DNA from: an uncultured Clostridia bacterium
GTDB lineage: Bacteria; Bacillota; Clostridia; TANB77; CAG-508
DNA length: 23,155 bases
NCBI GenBank assembly: GCA_948517135.1
Contig: CAORJJ010000026.1
Coordinates: 1 to 23,155 of the forward strand
Direction of reading: 5' to 3'
Of the stretch, positions 1-6,686 are shown in pieces (the stretch's first letter is position 1; the number at the start of each line of letters is the position of its first letter). A model generated the notes under the pieces. It made no database searches and was not told the origin of the DNA. It was given only the letters and a program-made list of their open reading frames with translations. The translations under genes were made by a program, and so were the position numbers.

Positions 1-17
1 ATTTAAAATACTATAAA

Positions 18-60
18 CCTATTTCTCAAAATAATTATTTTTTACATTCTGAGAAATAGG
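18..60. terminator. Inverted repeat, probable bidirectional terminator
   Basis: Perfect 11-base arms (CCTATTTCTCA at 18-28, its complement at 50-60) with a 21-base loop. A T-rich run follows on the plus strand (61-68) and a weaker one on the minus strand. It lies just beyond the stop of the minus-strand gene at 103-507 and may also end a gene entering from the left of the window. The long loop makes it a less than ideal terminator. Confidence 0.5.
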
Positions 61-102
61 TCTATTTTATATCTAAAACTATATCTAACCAAATTTATAA
101 TT

Positions 103-507
103 CTAGTTTTCTAAAATTTTTTTAAACTTACTATATACATTACTATTGTTATTATCTATTAAATCATCCTTCAACATTTCTTTTCCTCTTTTTTCAAGAG
201 TCTTCTTAATGCCTACTCTTATTAAAGAATGTCTAACACTTAATAAATCTTGTTCTTGAGTATACACTATATTCTTTCTTTGATAGTTTCTTAATGTAAG
301 TTCCAAATTCAAAAGATAATTAAACTCTTTTTCATATTTTAGCTTTATTTCATCAACTTTTTCTCTACTATAAGGTATTATTCCAATTATCATATTATTT
401 ATTGTCCAAAAATCATCAATGTATTCTAAATCTTCCTTAGTTTCTTTTTCTTTATCTATCATATCAATTATTTTATATATTATTTTTAAATTTTCATCTA
501 ATTCCAT
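103..507 (-). CDS. Hypothetical protein, 134 aa
   Basis: A charged, mostly helical soluble protein with no signal peptide or membrane segment that I can see; I do not recognise the family. The ATG at 507 is supported by a TAGGAGAG ribosome binding site at 513-520 and by a good sigma-A promoter at 551-579. The N-terminal third is acidic (many Asp and Glu) and the C-terminal third is rich in Lys and Asn. An inverted repeat between the promoter -10 and the ribosome binding site suggests regulation by repressor binding, or by a hairpin in the leader. It lies next to another small orphan gene and beside a truncated peptidase gene, so it is probably accessory. Function unknown. Confidence 0.75.
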   Translation of the reverse strand: MELDENLKIIYKIIDMIDKEKETKEDLEYIDDFWTINNMIIGIIPYSREKVDEIKLKYEKEFNYLLNLELTLRNYQRKNIVYTQEQDLLSVRHSLIRVGIKKTLEKRGKEMLKDDLIDNNNSNVYSKFKKILEN

Positions 508-519
508 AGATTCTCTCCT

Positions 520-552
520 ATTTTAGCAATTAGTCATGTTGCTTGCTAAAAT
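520..552. promoter_or_regulatory. Perfect inverted repeat, candidate operator
   Basis: ATTTTAGCAA at 520-529 and its exact complement TTGCTAAAAT at 543-552, with a 13-base spacer. One arm touches the -10 box of the promoter for the 103-507 gene and the other abuts its ribosome binding site. In DNA this is a typical operator position; in RNA, most of it could form a hairpin just upstream of the ribosome binding site. The half sites differ from CIRCE and from the Bacillus-type LexA box. Confidence 0.5.
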
Positions 553-579
553 TATACTATAATTTACATATGTAGTCAA
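551..579 (-). promoter_or_regulatory. Sigma-A promoter for the gene at 103-507
   Basis: On the minus strand, -35 TTGACT (579-574), a 17-base spacer and a perfect -10 TATAAT (556-551). Transcription would start near 544, giving a short leader that contains one arm of the inverted repeat and most of its spacer and other arm. Confidence 0.7.
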
Positions 580-593
580 TATTTTATATTGCT

Positions 594-860
594 TCACTCC
601 CTTAAACTCTCCACCATCAACTTATTCGCCAATCTAAATCCATAAGCAAAGGCTTGTCTTCTTTCTAAATCAATCAATTCTGCCTCTTTGCTTAAATATT
701 TATCAAATAACTCATAATTTTCCTTTTCTATCGAATTTTTTAATAGCTCGTCTAATTTATTAAGCTCACACCATAAATTGTTTATTTCGTCATTCTCGTC
801 GATTTTAAGCACTATTTTTTCTTGCATTGCATCATACAATTCTTCAATATTTTTTATCAT
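594..860 (-). CDS. Small hypothetical protein, 88 aa, DUF6809-like
   Basis: Short soluble helical protein. The ATG at 860 is preferred over an upstream in-frame TTG (908) because an AAAGG ribosome binding site lies about 10 bases before it and a promoter sits at 888-915. The N-terminus (NIEELYDAM) and C-terminus (FAYGFRLANKLMVESL) resemble small proteins of the DUF6809 kind, common in Clostridia and their mobile elements; this is recalled similarity, not a search result. The middle is rich in Glu and Lys. It stops with TGA about 15 bases before the promoter of the next minus-strand gene. Function unknown. Confidence 0.65.
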   Translation of the reverse strand: MIKNIEELYDAMQEKIVLKIDENDEINNLWCELNKLDELLKNSIEKENYELFDKYLSKEAELIDLERRQAFAYGFRLANKLMVESLRE

Positions 861-887
861 ATCTTTTTTACCTTTCTTTTTATAAAA

Positions 888-915
888 ATAATATCTTTTA
901 AATATCAATAATCAA
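888..915 (-). promoter_or_regulatory. Probable promoter for the gene at 594-860
   Basis: Minus strand -35 TTGATT (915-910), 16-base spacer, -10 TATTAT (893-888). The position fits translation from the ATG at 860 and argues against the upstream TTG at 908, which would lie between the two boxes. Confidence 0.45.
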
Positions 916-984
916 ATTCTTCAAAGTATGATGATTACTAGATTTCATAGATTTGTTTTTAAAAAGTGGACGGTTTGAGCTTCG

Positions 985-1449
985 AGGGGGATTGATAATA
1001 ATCTTCAATTCCCTGCAGGCTGGGCTGAAGCAAAAGAAATAAAATATGCACAAGGATTTAATAGACCTGCTCCTCGTGATTTTGTTGGATATGGACCTCT
1101 TACTGCTCCTGAATCTGTAGCACTATATAACTTTACTTTAAGACATAATTTTAGTTTAATGATCACTTACCATACTCAAGGTAGAGTTATTTACTATCAA
1201 TATCAAGATCAAACTCCGCCTAGAAGTAAAGAAATAGCTAATGAATTTGCCAAAATTTCTGGATATACTGCTGAAGAAGTTCCTAAAAATTCAAGTTTTG
1301 CAGGTTTTAAAGACTGGTTTATTTTATACTACAATAGACCTGGCTTCACTATTGAAGTTGGTTTAGGTGAAAATCCAATTCCTGTTTCTCAATTTGCTGG
1401 AATTTATAGAGAAAACTTGGGAATTTTAGTTACTGGATTGATGCAATAA
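985..1449 (+). pseudogene. 5'-truncated M14 zinc carboxypeptidase (gamma-D-Glu-diamino acid peptidase type)
   Basis: From 985 the plus-strand frame reads RGIDNNLQFPAGW, then continues open through PAPRDFVGYGPL, ITYHTQG and KDWFILYYNRPGFTIEVG to a TAA at 1449. This is the C-terminal half of an M14 peptidase of the cell-wall gamma-D-glutamyl-L-diamino acid endopeptidase type: ITYHTQG carries the third zinc-ligand His and TIEVG the catalytic Glu. The N-terminal half with the HxxE zinc motif is missing. Just upstream the frame meets a TGA (976-978), and beyond that homology is lost. The ATG at 1159 is an internal codon with no ribosome binding site. The remaining frame is clean, so decay looks recent. 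The two small genes on its left may mark the insertion or deletion that cut it. Confidence 0.8.
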
Positions 1450-1455
1450 AACTAT

Positions 1456-1497
1456 AAAATTAAAAGTACTCACCAAAAGATGGGTACTTTTAATTTT
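1456..1497. terminator. Hairpin terminator, bidirectional
   Basis: A 16-base stem (AAAATTAAAAGTACTC at 1456-1471 with 1482-1497, one G:U pair) and a 10-base loop between the converging M14 remnant (+) and the Ppx-like gene (-). A/T runs on both sides let it work in both directions. Confidence 0.75.
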
Positions 1498-1509
1498 AAA
1501 TATATTCAA

Positions 1510-2382
1510 TCATTTTATTTCTTCCATTATTCCATACACCATAGAAATATCAGTTGGTACAATATATCTAGCTCCTATTGCTTCTGCAAGTTCTAATACT
1601 ACTGCACACATTGCTCTTGTACCATCCCACCATTTGGGATTCTCTGCTCTGCTTCTAATTTCATCTAAAGATATTTTTGTATAGTATCTTTCTGTATCTT
1701 TCTTTCTACTTTCTAAACTCATCATTATAGGCTCAGATTCATCTTCAAATAAAGTATTTTTTTCATAATTTATCCCAGATTCTAGTGCAAATAACTTATG
1801 TCCTCCACCTGCTAAAATTAATATATCAGATTTTTCTGTTGGAAGATTTAGTCTTTCACGAACAAATTTCCTTACATCACCCAATTTACTAGTGGGAATG
1901 TCATTTATTAAGTCTGGAAAATTGTTTGTAATATCTACAACTCCAAATGATGAATTTACCATTTCCTTTATTTCATTATCATAAATTGCAATTTCAGTAG
2001 AACCTCCACCACCAATAAGAACAGCAACTTTTTGATTTACATTTCTTACTGCACCAAAAACTGTTAATTTATTTTCTTCATTTTGAGAAATTATATTAAA
2101 ACTACAATTTGTTTCTTTACTAAATAAAGTTAAAAATTCATCTTTTTGAACATTATCTAAGTTTCTAAAAATACTCGTTCCACAAACATATACATCTGAA
2201 TATGTACTTTTATATTTTAAAACTATGTCAATTAATTTTCTAATATCACTTTCTAATAACTTATTTTCCTTTTTGTAGTTTTTCTTAAATTCAATTGTTT
2301 CAGTACCTAAACGATTTATTTTACTCTCATCAAATAAATCTATCTTTGTATTAGTTGAACCAACTTCTATTATAACTTTCAT
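1510..2382 (-). CDS. Ppx/GppA-like ASKHA-fold phosphatase, 290 aa
   Basis: Member of the sugar kinase/Hsp70/actin superfamily, closest in pattern to exopolyphosphatase/pppGpp phosphatase. Visible motifs: phosphate-1 loop VGSTNTK (7-13), ISQNEENKL (about 98-106, the position of the Ppx SxEEE segment), phosphate-2 loop LIGGGGSTEI (122-131) and an AGGGH turn (191-195). At 290 residues it is about the length of the catalytic domain alone, without the C-terminal HD-like part of long Ppx/GppA proteins. The ATG at 2382 has a GGAGG site 7 bases before it and lies 4 bases after the stop of the upstream NTPase gene, so the three genes form an operon. Family knowledge suggests hydrolysis of polyphosphate or (p)ppGpp; the true substrate cannot be read from the sequence. 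Confidence 0.8.
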   Translation of the reverse strand: MKVIIEVGSTNTKIDLFDESKINRLGTETIEFKKNYKKENKLLESDIRKLIDIVLKYKSTYSDVYVCGTSIFRNLDNVQKDEFLTLFSKETNCSFNIISQNEENKLTVFGAVRNVNQKVAVLIGGGGSTEIAIYDNEIKEMVNSSFGVVDITNNFPDLINDIPTSKLGDVRKFVRERLNLPTEKSDILILAGGGHKLFALESGINYEKNTLFEDESEPIMMSLESRKKDTERYYTKISLDEIRSRAENPKWWDGTRAMCAVVLELAEAIGARYIVPTDISMVYGIMEEIK

Positions 2383-2386
2383 TATT

Positions 2387-2917
2387 CTACCTCCACATAT
2401 CTCCATTTATATGTTCTATTAATGCCATTATAAATGCATTTCTTGTTAAATCAATTCTTGATATTTCATCATGTGTAAGATAACTTATTCCACCTTTTCC
2501 TTTATTTAATCCCTCTTTTTGGAAAATTCCATCCATTACTTTTCCAAGTTCTGTTTCTAGTATTTCATTAATATATTTTTCTGGTATCTGAAATCCTTGA
2601 CTCATTCCTACACTTTGTAATCCTTCTTTACTTTCTACAACTGCTGCATTAAAATCTATCCATTCTCCTAAAAGATTAGTTATTCCAGCCTCTGAAGATA
2701 TATAATAGTCTACCTCTATATTATTTTGTTTTGCATATTCTTTTAAATTTTTTACTCTATTCTTTGCTCCTTGCAAAATCTCTTCATTTACTGGTTGATC
2801 TCCTACTTCAGAACTTACTGCAACACCTTCAATTTCTATATTATCAAAGTATTTCTCAAATGCTTGTTTAGCTCCTTCTATTTTTCCTGGATTCTTAGTT
2901 CCCATTAATATCTTCAT
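2387..2917 (-). CDS. DUF84 inosine/xanthosine triphosphatase-like protein, 176 aa
   Basis: YjjX-type (DUF84) NTPase, which hydrolyses non-canonical purine triphosphates such as ITP and XTP and so keeps the nucleotide pool clean. The N-terminus MKILMGTKNPGK matches the family's nucleotide-binding strand and loop. VSSEVGDQPVNEE (34-46) matches the family's V-x-x-QP-x-x-EE segment, and SSEAGI (74-79) holds the conserved acidic region. Length is normal. The ATG at 2917 starts one base after the upstream stop, with an AAGGAAGG ribosome binding site inside the end of the dehydrogenase gene, which indicates translational coupling. Middle gene of the SDR / DUF84 / Ppx-like operon. Confidence 0.85.
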   Translation of the reverse strand: MKILMGTKNPGKIEGAKQAFEKYFDNIEIEGVAVSSEVGDQPVNEEILQGAKNRVKNLKEYAKQNNIEVDYYISSEAGITNLLGEWIDFNAAVVESKEGLQSVGMSQGFQIPEKYINEILETELGKVMDGIFQKEGLNKGKGGISYLTHDEISRIDLTRNAFIMALIEHINGDMWR

Positions 2918-2918
2918 T

Positions 2919-3680
2919 TTATTTTCCTTCCTTTCTTTTCTGCATATGATATGTGCATTTTGCAAGTATTGATGTTGGTATTATTTTAGAAAAGAATTTT
3001 GTGCATTTTATTTGAAATCCTGGTACTATATAAAATTTATTTTTTAATAATTTATTTACTGCATATTGTGCAACATACTCACTTGAAAGCGAGCTTATCT
3101 CGAATTTAACATTTGCTACATTATTAAAATTTGTTCTAACAGGTCCTGGACATAATATACTTATTTTTACATTTGATTTTTCCTTTCTTAGCTCTTCTCT
3201 TATAGCTTCAGAAAGTCTTACTACGTAATTTTTGGATGCATAATATGTTGCCATTAGCGGTCCTGGTAAAAAACCTGCAATAGAAGCAACATTTAGTATT
3301 TTACCTGAATCCTTTTTCTTCATATCCTGTAAGTATAATTTTGTTAAAATGTGCATTGCTGTTATATTTGTATCTATAATACTTAAATCTTTTTCTATAT
3401 CTGTTTTACTAAAATTTCCAAAATCTCCCAATCCTGCATTATTAACAAGAATATCTATATCTCCAACTTTTTGATGTAAATTTATACATGAAACTCTATT
3501 TGATAAATCTACACTTAAGTATTCTACATTTACTTTATAATTATCTATTAGTTCTTTTTTCAAATTTTCTAATTTTTCTATATTTCTTGCAACTAGAATT
3601 ATTTCATAATTTTTTTTAGCAAATTCTCTTGCAATATCTCTTCCAATTCCAGAAGATGCACCTGTAATTAAAACTTTCAT
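2919..3680 (-). CDS. Short-chain dehydrogenase/reductase (SDR), 253 aa
   Basis: Classical NAD(P)-dependent SDR with a Rossmann fold. Visible: cofactor loop TGASSGIG (6-13), NNAG (80-83), structural Asn105, catalytic Ser133 (NVASIAG) and Tyr146-x3-Lys150, followed by the PGPVRT cofactor segment. The basic residue after the second strand (AR at 31-32) hints at NADP(H). The substrate cannot be told. The C-terminus (about 215-253) is basic with a short hydrophobic stretch. The ATG at 3680 is chosen for its GGGGGAA ribosome binding site; an ATG 12 bases earlier has none. First gene of the operon, behind a good promoter. Confidence 0.9.
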   Translation of the reverse strand: MKVLITGASSGIGRDIAREFAKKNYEIILVARNIEKLENLKKELIDNYKVNVEYLSVDLSNRVSCINLHQKVGDIDILVNNAGLGDFGNFSKTDIEKDLSIIDTNITAMHILTKLYLQDMKKKDSGKILNVASIAGFLPGPLMATYYASKNYVVRLSEAIREELRKEKSNVKISILCPGPVRTNFNNVANVKFEISSLSSEYVAQYAVNKLLKNKFYIVPGFQIKCTKFFSKIIPTSILAKCTYHMQKRKEGK

Positions 3681-3702
3681 AATTTCCCCCATTTATAAAA
3701 TT

Positions 3703-3730
3703 ATTATATTTCATTTTATATTTTTGTCAA
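3703..3730 (-). promoter_or_regulatory. Sigma-A promoter of the SDR / DUF84 / Ppx-like operon
   Basis: Minus strand -35 TTGACA (3730-3725, consensus), 16-base spacer, -10 TATAAT (3708-3703, consensus). Short leader before the ATG at 3680. Confidence 0.75.
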
Positions 3731-3755
3731 GGAAAATAAATTTATGCACATGAAA

Positions 3756-3781
3756 AGCGTGACGGAAAACTCCGTCACGCT
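3756..3781 (-). terminator. GC-rich hairpin terminator of the gene at 3813-4733
   Basis: A perfect 11-base stem (AGCGTGACGGA at 3756-3766 with 3771-3781) and a 4-base loop, followed on the minus strand by TTTT. The stem is far richer in G+C than the other terminators here, matching the unusual composition of the gene it follows, so it probably arrived with it. Confidence 0.7.
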
Positions 3782-3812
3782 AAAATACAAACTTAGGTTT
3801 CTTCTTTCTTAC

Positions 3813-4733
3813 TTACTTTCCATTCAGCTGTTCAATGATTACTTTCAGGAAATACTGCAGTGTGTGCTCCTGCATATCCACCAGCATCGCCTTGGACCAG
3901 TCCTCAATCTGGAATTCCAGGATTTCTTTGGTCTTGGCCTGGGTAAGGTTGGGAAGGTAATTTTTCATTGCCGAAAGCAAAACCTTCATATTTCGGGTGT
4001 TCTTTGCTACGCATTCCCTTACAAGGTCTGCCAGATTGTACTCACTCAGCCAAAGGGATCTGATGACATCCTCCTCATTTTTGCAGGTCTTTACAACCTG
4101 TTCAAAGGATACAGGTTCAATGTCCGCATGGTTCTCATCCTCATATTCTTTATCCCACTGGACAATTTTATCGAGGATTTCCTGATTTACAACTCTACCG
4201 AGAATAGCTCCGCCACTGTCCTTCTTGAAGTCACTTGCTTCGAGTGAGTATGCAACCTCGTTAACAACTGTGACAATATCCTTATAGGTAAGGTTTCGAT
4301 AGATAACATCGATCCCTTTCCGCATAGGAATGCTGTCTGGCGTTTCTTTGGCGGTTTTCTTCAGAATCATACGTGCTGCCACATACTTGTTATCTCTGAT
4401 TGCAATGATCACTGCATGCTCCGTACCTTCTTCCAGGTCAACCATTACAATACTGCCGACATCGATGGTATTGCCGATAATTTCCTTCCGCTCTTTGAGC
4501 GAAAACTCTTTCACTGGTTTGACGTCAGCAGGAGCATTTTCGGATATAGCTTCCTCATATGGCTTGCAGTTCACATTGTCAATTGCGAACTTTTCCGCCA
4601 CTTTCCGAACATCATCCACAGTTGCCACTTTGATAAGCCTCTTGCACATGTTAATCTCCAGGGCATTGATGCCGATGGCCGCTTTAAGATCCTCAAAAGA
4701 CTTGTCGGTTAATTTTACATAGTAATTCTTCAT
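3813..4733 (-). CDS. Hypothetical protein of foreign base composition, 306 aa
   Basis: I do not recognise this protein. It is soluble, with no signal or membrane segment. The N-terminal part (1-60) is helical. Residues about 88-120 (VGSIVMVDLEEGTEHAVIIA) look like the first strands of a small beta-barrel and distantly recall PemK/MazF-type proteins, but the resemblance is weak and the catalytic pattern is not evident. The C-terminal 140 residues are predicted helical. The start has a strong AAAGGAG site 7 bases upstream. Codon use differs plainly from the neighbours: many C/G third positions, and 28 of 60 bases are G or C in the sampled stretch 4021-4080. With its own promoter and GC-rich terminator it forms a self-contained transcription unit, probably acquired horizontally from a higher-G+C relative. 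Confidence 0.8.
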   Translation of the reverse strand: MKNYYVKLTDKSFEDLKAAIGINALEINMCKRLIKVATVDDVRKVAEKFAIDNVNCKPYEEAISENAPADVKPVKEFSLKERKEIIGNTIDVGSIVMVDLEEGTEHAVIIAIRDNKYVAARMILKKTAKETPDSIPMRKGIDVIYRNLTYKDIVTVVNEVAYSLEASDFKKDSGGAILGRVVNQEILDKIVQWDKEYEDENHADIEPVSFEQVVKTCKNEEDVIRSLWLSEYNLADLVRECVAKNTRNMKVLLSAMKNYLPNLTQAKTKEILEFQIEDWSKAMLVDMQEHTLQYFLKVIIEQLNGK

Positions 4734-4878
4734 AGTATTCTCCTTTCAGAATAATTGCATTTTGTTGTTTACTACAAATACATTAACAAGTTTCTGTTTC
4801 TTTTAGACCTCCTAAGTTATATTTTTTTATAGCTCATGCTTGAAATTCTTTGCATAATAACTATAAAATATCATCTCT

Positions 4879-4907
4879 ATTATACTATATTTTTACACAA
4901 AAGTAAA
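4879..4907 (-). promoter_or_regulatory. Promoter of the foreign-composition gene
   Basis: Minus strand -35 TTTACT (4907-4902), 17-base spacer, -10 TATAAT (4884-4879). The transcript would have a leader of about 140 bases. That leader holds a perfect AGGAGG (minus strand, 4813-4808) with no start codon at a usable distance; the nearest ATG, at 4783, opens only a three-codon frame. Confidence 0.6.
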
Positions 4908-4936
4908 TACTTTATGTAAATTTGTAGCATTAAACA

Positions 4937-4961
4937 AAGTGGACTCTTTAAGAATCCACTT
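4937..4961 (-). terminator. Terminator of the helical four-gene cassette
   Basis: Stem AAGTGGA (4937-4943) with TCCACTT (4955-4961), extended by two pairs beyond one mismatch. On the minus strand it is followed by TTTGTTTAA. It begins about 10 bases after the stop of the 510-residue gene. Confidence 0.6.
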
Positions 4962-4970
4962 CTATATGTA

Positions 4971-6503
4971 TTATCTTCCTTCATCTGTTGCTTCTTGCAT
5001 TTTTGGTTCCTGAGAATTTTTCCCTTTATTTTTTACCCCTTCTATAATTTGTTCTTGAGCTTCTATATTCTTTGAATCTTTATCTATTGAAGGAGTTAAT
5101 TTATCAACAACACCTTGTGCCATTCCTTGTAGAAATCCTTTAAATCCTTTACTAACTGCTGATTTTTGTCTTGATAACTTTGCAGTAGCAATTGTTTTAT
5201 AATCTTTAGCTTGATCAATACCATTTTCTACTTTATCTGAAACAAAATCAATACCATCTTCAATTTTATCTGCCACAAAATCAGTTCCTGATCTTACAGC
5301 ACCTAATCCTATACTTGTTAGAGCTCCAATTGTAGCAACACCTTTATATGTTTTCTTTCCAAATTCAAGTGCACCTTTTTTTACAGCGGTTTTTCCATTT
5401 TCTATTGCTTGCTTTCCACTTTGTATTGCTTCTTCTGCTGTTAGTACTGCGGCGTCTTTAAGTTCTACTGCTGTTTCCTTAGTGTCTTTTACCATTTTTT
5501 TAAATTTAGAAGAAACTTTAAATCCTTTTTCTGCTGCTGTCTTTGCAATTCTAGATGAAATCGAATCTCTTTCTATACGTTTAGAAGCATTTTTATAAAT
5601 TCCATCTTGCATTTTTTCAGCTAAACCTTTAGGTCCAAATAAAGCTACTCCTTTTGCAATAGCTCCTGTTATCTTTATGTCTCTTAAAGCTGCTTTAGAT
5701 TTTGCATTTACTGAGCGATCATTTACTTTCTTTACTTTATCTGTAACTAATTTACTTCTTCCATCATATACCTGTTGCCACCCATCATTCTCTCTATTTT
5801 TATTTGCTCTTTCTCTTGCAATACTCATTTGATCTAAATCAGCTCTAGCATCAACATCGTGATATGCTTGTTTTCTAGCATTTATTTCATTTTCAATAGA
5901 TTTTTTTGCCTTTTTAGCTTTTGTATTTACAGTTTTGGCAGCACCTCTAACTCCATCAGCAACAGAAAAACCACGTTCAGCAACTCCTTCCATAGCCTTT
6001 CCAATTTTAGATTCTTTAGATACAAACTGCATTCCCTTTTCTGTTACTTTTTCTTGCATTGATTTAGCAAGGCCTTTCTGTCCAAATAGTACTAAACCTT
6101 TTCCAACTAAAGAAGTTACCTTTGATGCACTTATAGCCATTTTTGCTTTCATATTAGTCATTTTACTTTTGGCATTTGTTACTGCACCTGTTACTACTTT
6201 ACTTCTGTCTGCATTACTTTTTTCCCACGCTTTATTTGCTGCATCTCTTATACCTGCTGCACCACCTAAAGCAACTTCACTTTCAATTTCAGAAAAATTA
6301 ATATCTGAAAAACCTTGGTCAATATCTGCAATTTTATTGCTAATTCCTCTAGCAGTTGCTTCAAGCGCAACACTTGGTAATGCTTTTGTAATTTCAGCAA
6401 ATTTTTTCATATCTTCTCTTATATGTTTTTCAGCTTCAGCTTTAGCTCTTTGATATTCATTTTTTAATTGATCAAAACTTTCTATTTTTTCATCATTTGG
6501 CAT
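4971..6503 (-). CDS. Ala/Lys-rich repetitive helical protein, 510 aa
   Basis: Unrecognised protein. No signal peptide and no clear membrane segment; very rich in Ala, Lys and Gly and predicted to be mostly amphipathic helix. It contains an internal duplication: residues about 93-182 align without gaps to 242-331, an offset of exactly 149. Both copies share W-x6-RSK-V/L-VT, then KG-x2-LFG-x-KGLA-x2-MQ and AE-R/K-GF. A perfect-register 11-residue repeat, DFVxDKxExGI, occurs twice at 408-429, as in LEA-like or apolipoprotein-like helices. The acidic, polar tail (about 475-510) looks disordered. AGGAGAA, overlapping the stop of the 53-residue gene upstream, serves the ATG at 6503. Last and largest gene of a four-gene operon; a structural or membrane-surface role is only a guess. 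Confidence 0.85.
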   Translation of the reverse strand: MPNDEKIESFDQLKNEYQRAKAEAEKHIREDMKKFAEITKALPSVALEATARGISNKIADIDQGFSDINFSEIESEVALGGAAGIRDAANKAWEKSNADRSKVVTGAVTNAKSKMTNMKAKMAISASKVTSLVGKGLVLFGQKGLAKSMQEKVTEKGMQFVSKESKIGKAMEGVAERGFSVADGVRGAAKTVNTKAKKAKKSIENEINARKQAYHDVDARADLDQMSIARERANKNRENDGWQQVYDGRSKLVTDKVKKVNDRSVNAKSKAALRDIKITGAIAKGVALFGPKGLAEKMQDGIYKNASKRIERDSISSRIAKTAAEKGFKVSSKFKKMVKDTKETAVELKDAAVLTAEEAIQSGKQAIENGKTAVKKGALEFGKKTYKGVATIGALTSIGLGAVRSGTDFVADKIEDGIDFVSDKVENGIDQAKDYKTIATAKLSRQKSAVSKGFKGFLQGMAQGVVDKLTPSIDKDSKNIEAQEQIIEGVKNKGKNSQEPKMQEATDEGR

Positions 6504-6514
6504 CTTCTATTCTC

Positions 6515-6676
6515 CTACATTTGTATTTTAGCTAATAATTGATTTATGTTATTCATTCTCATTTCTTTACTTTTTCTTATTTTTTCTAATGTTAAATCTA
6601 TCTTTTCAACAGATACTGAATCTAAATTAATCATTCCACCATCTGCAAAAATATCACCTAATTTTTCTATTTCCAT
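6515..6676 (-). CDS. Small helical protein, 53 aa
   Basis: A short frame between the coiled-coil gene and the 510-residue gene, with ATG at 6676 and TAG at 6515. The protein begins MEIEKLGDIFADGGMINLDS and continues as a Lys/Glu/Ile-rich helix ending NNINQLLAKIQM. AGGTGA, overlapping the end of the upstream gene, gives a ribosome binding site 6 bases before the ATG. The stop overlaps the AGGAGA site of the next gene, so the genes are tightly packed and probably coupled. No known family recognised; it may be a partner of the adjacent large helical proteins. Confidence 0.75.
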   Translation of the reverse strand: MEIEKLGDIFADGGMINLDSVSVEKIDLTLEKIRKSKEMRMNNINQLLAKIQM

Positions 6677-6686
6677 AATCATTCAC

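Noticed and set aside
976..978. In-frame TGA upstream of the M14 fragment as possible UGA recoding (Trp or Sec)
   Set aside because: Several intact genes here stop at TGA (for example 594 and 17894), Trp is encoded by TGG, and there is no Sec-insertion-like hairpin; a pseudogene is simpler.
3744..4722. Several open plus-strand frames opposite the 306-aa gene
   Set aside because: They are shadows of a higher-G+C coding region; they lack ribosome binding sites and promoters, and the minus-strand gene has both.
5859..6453. Plus-strand frame of 172 aa opposite the 510-aa gene
   Set aside because: Antisense shadow caused by Ala/Lys-rich codons; no ribosome binding site and an implausible composition.
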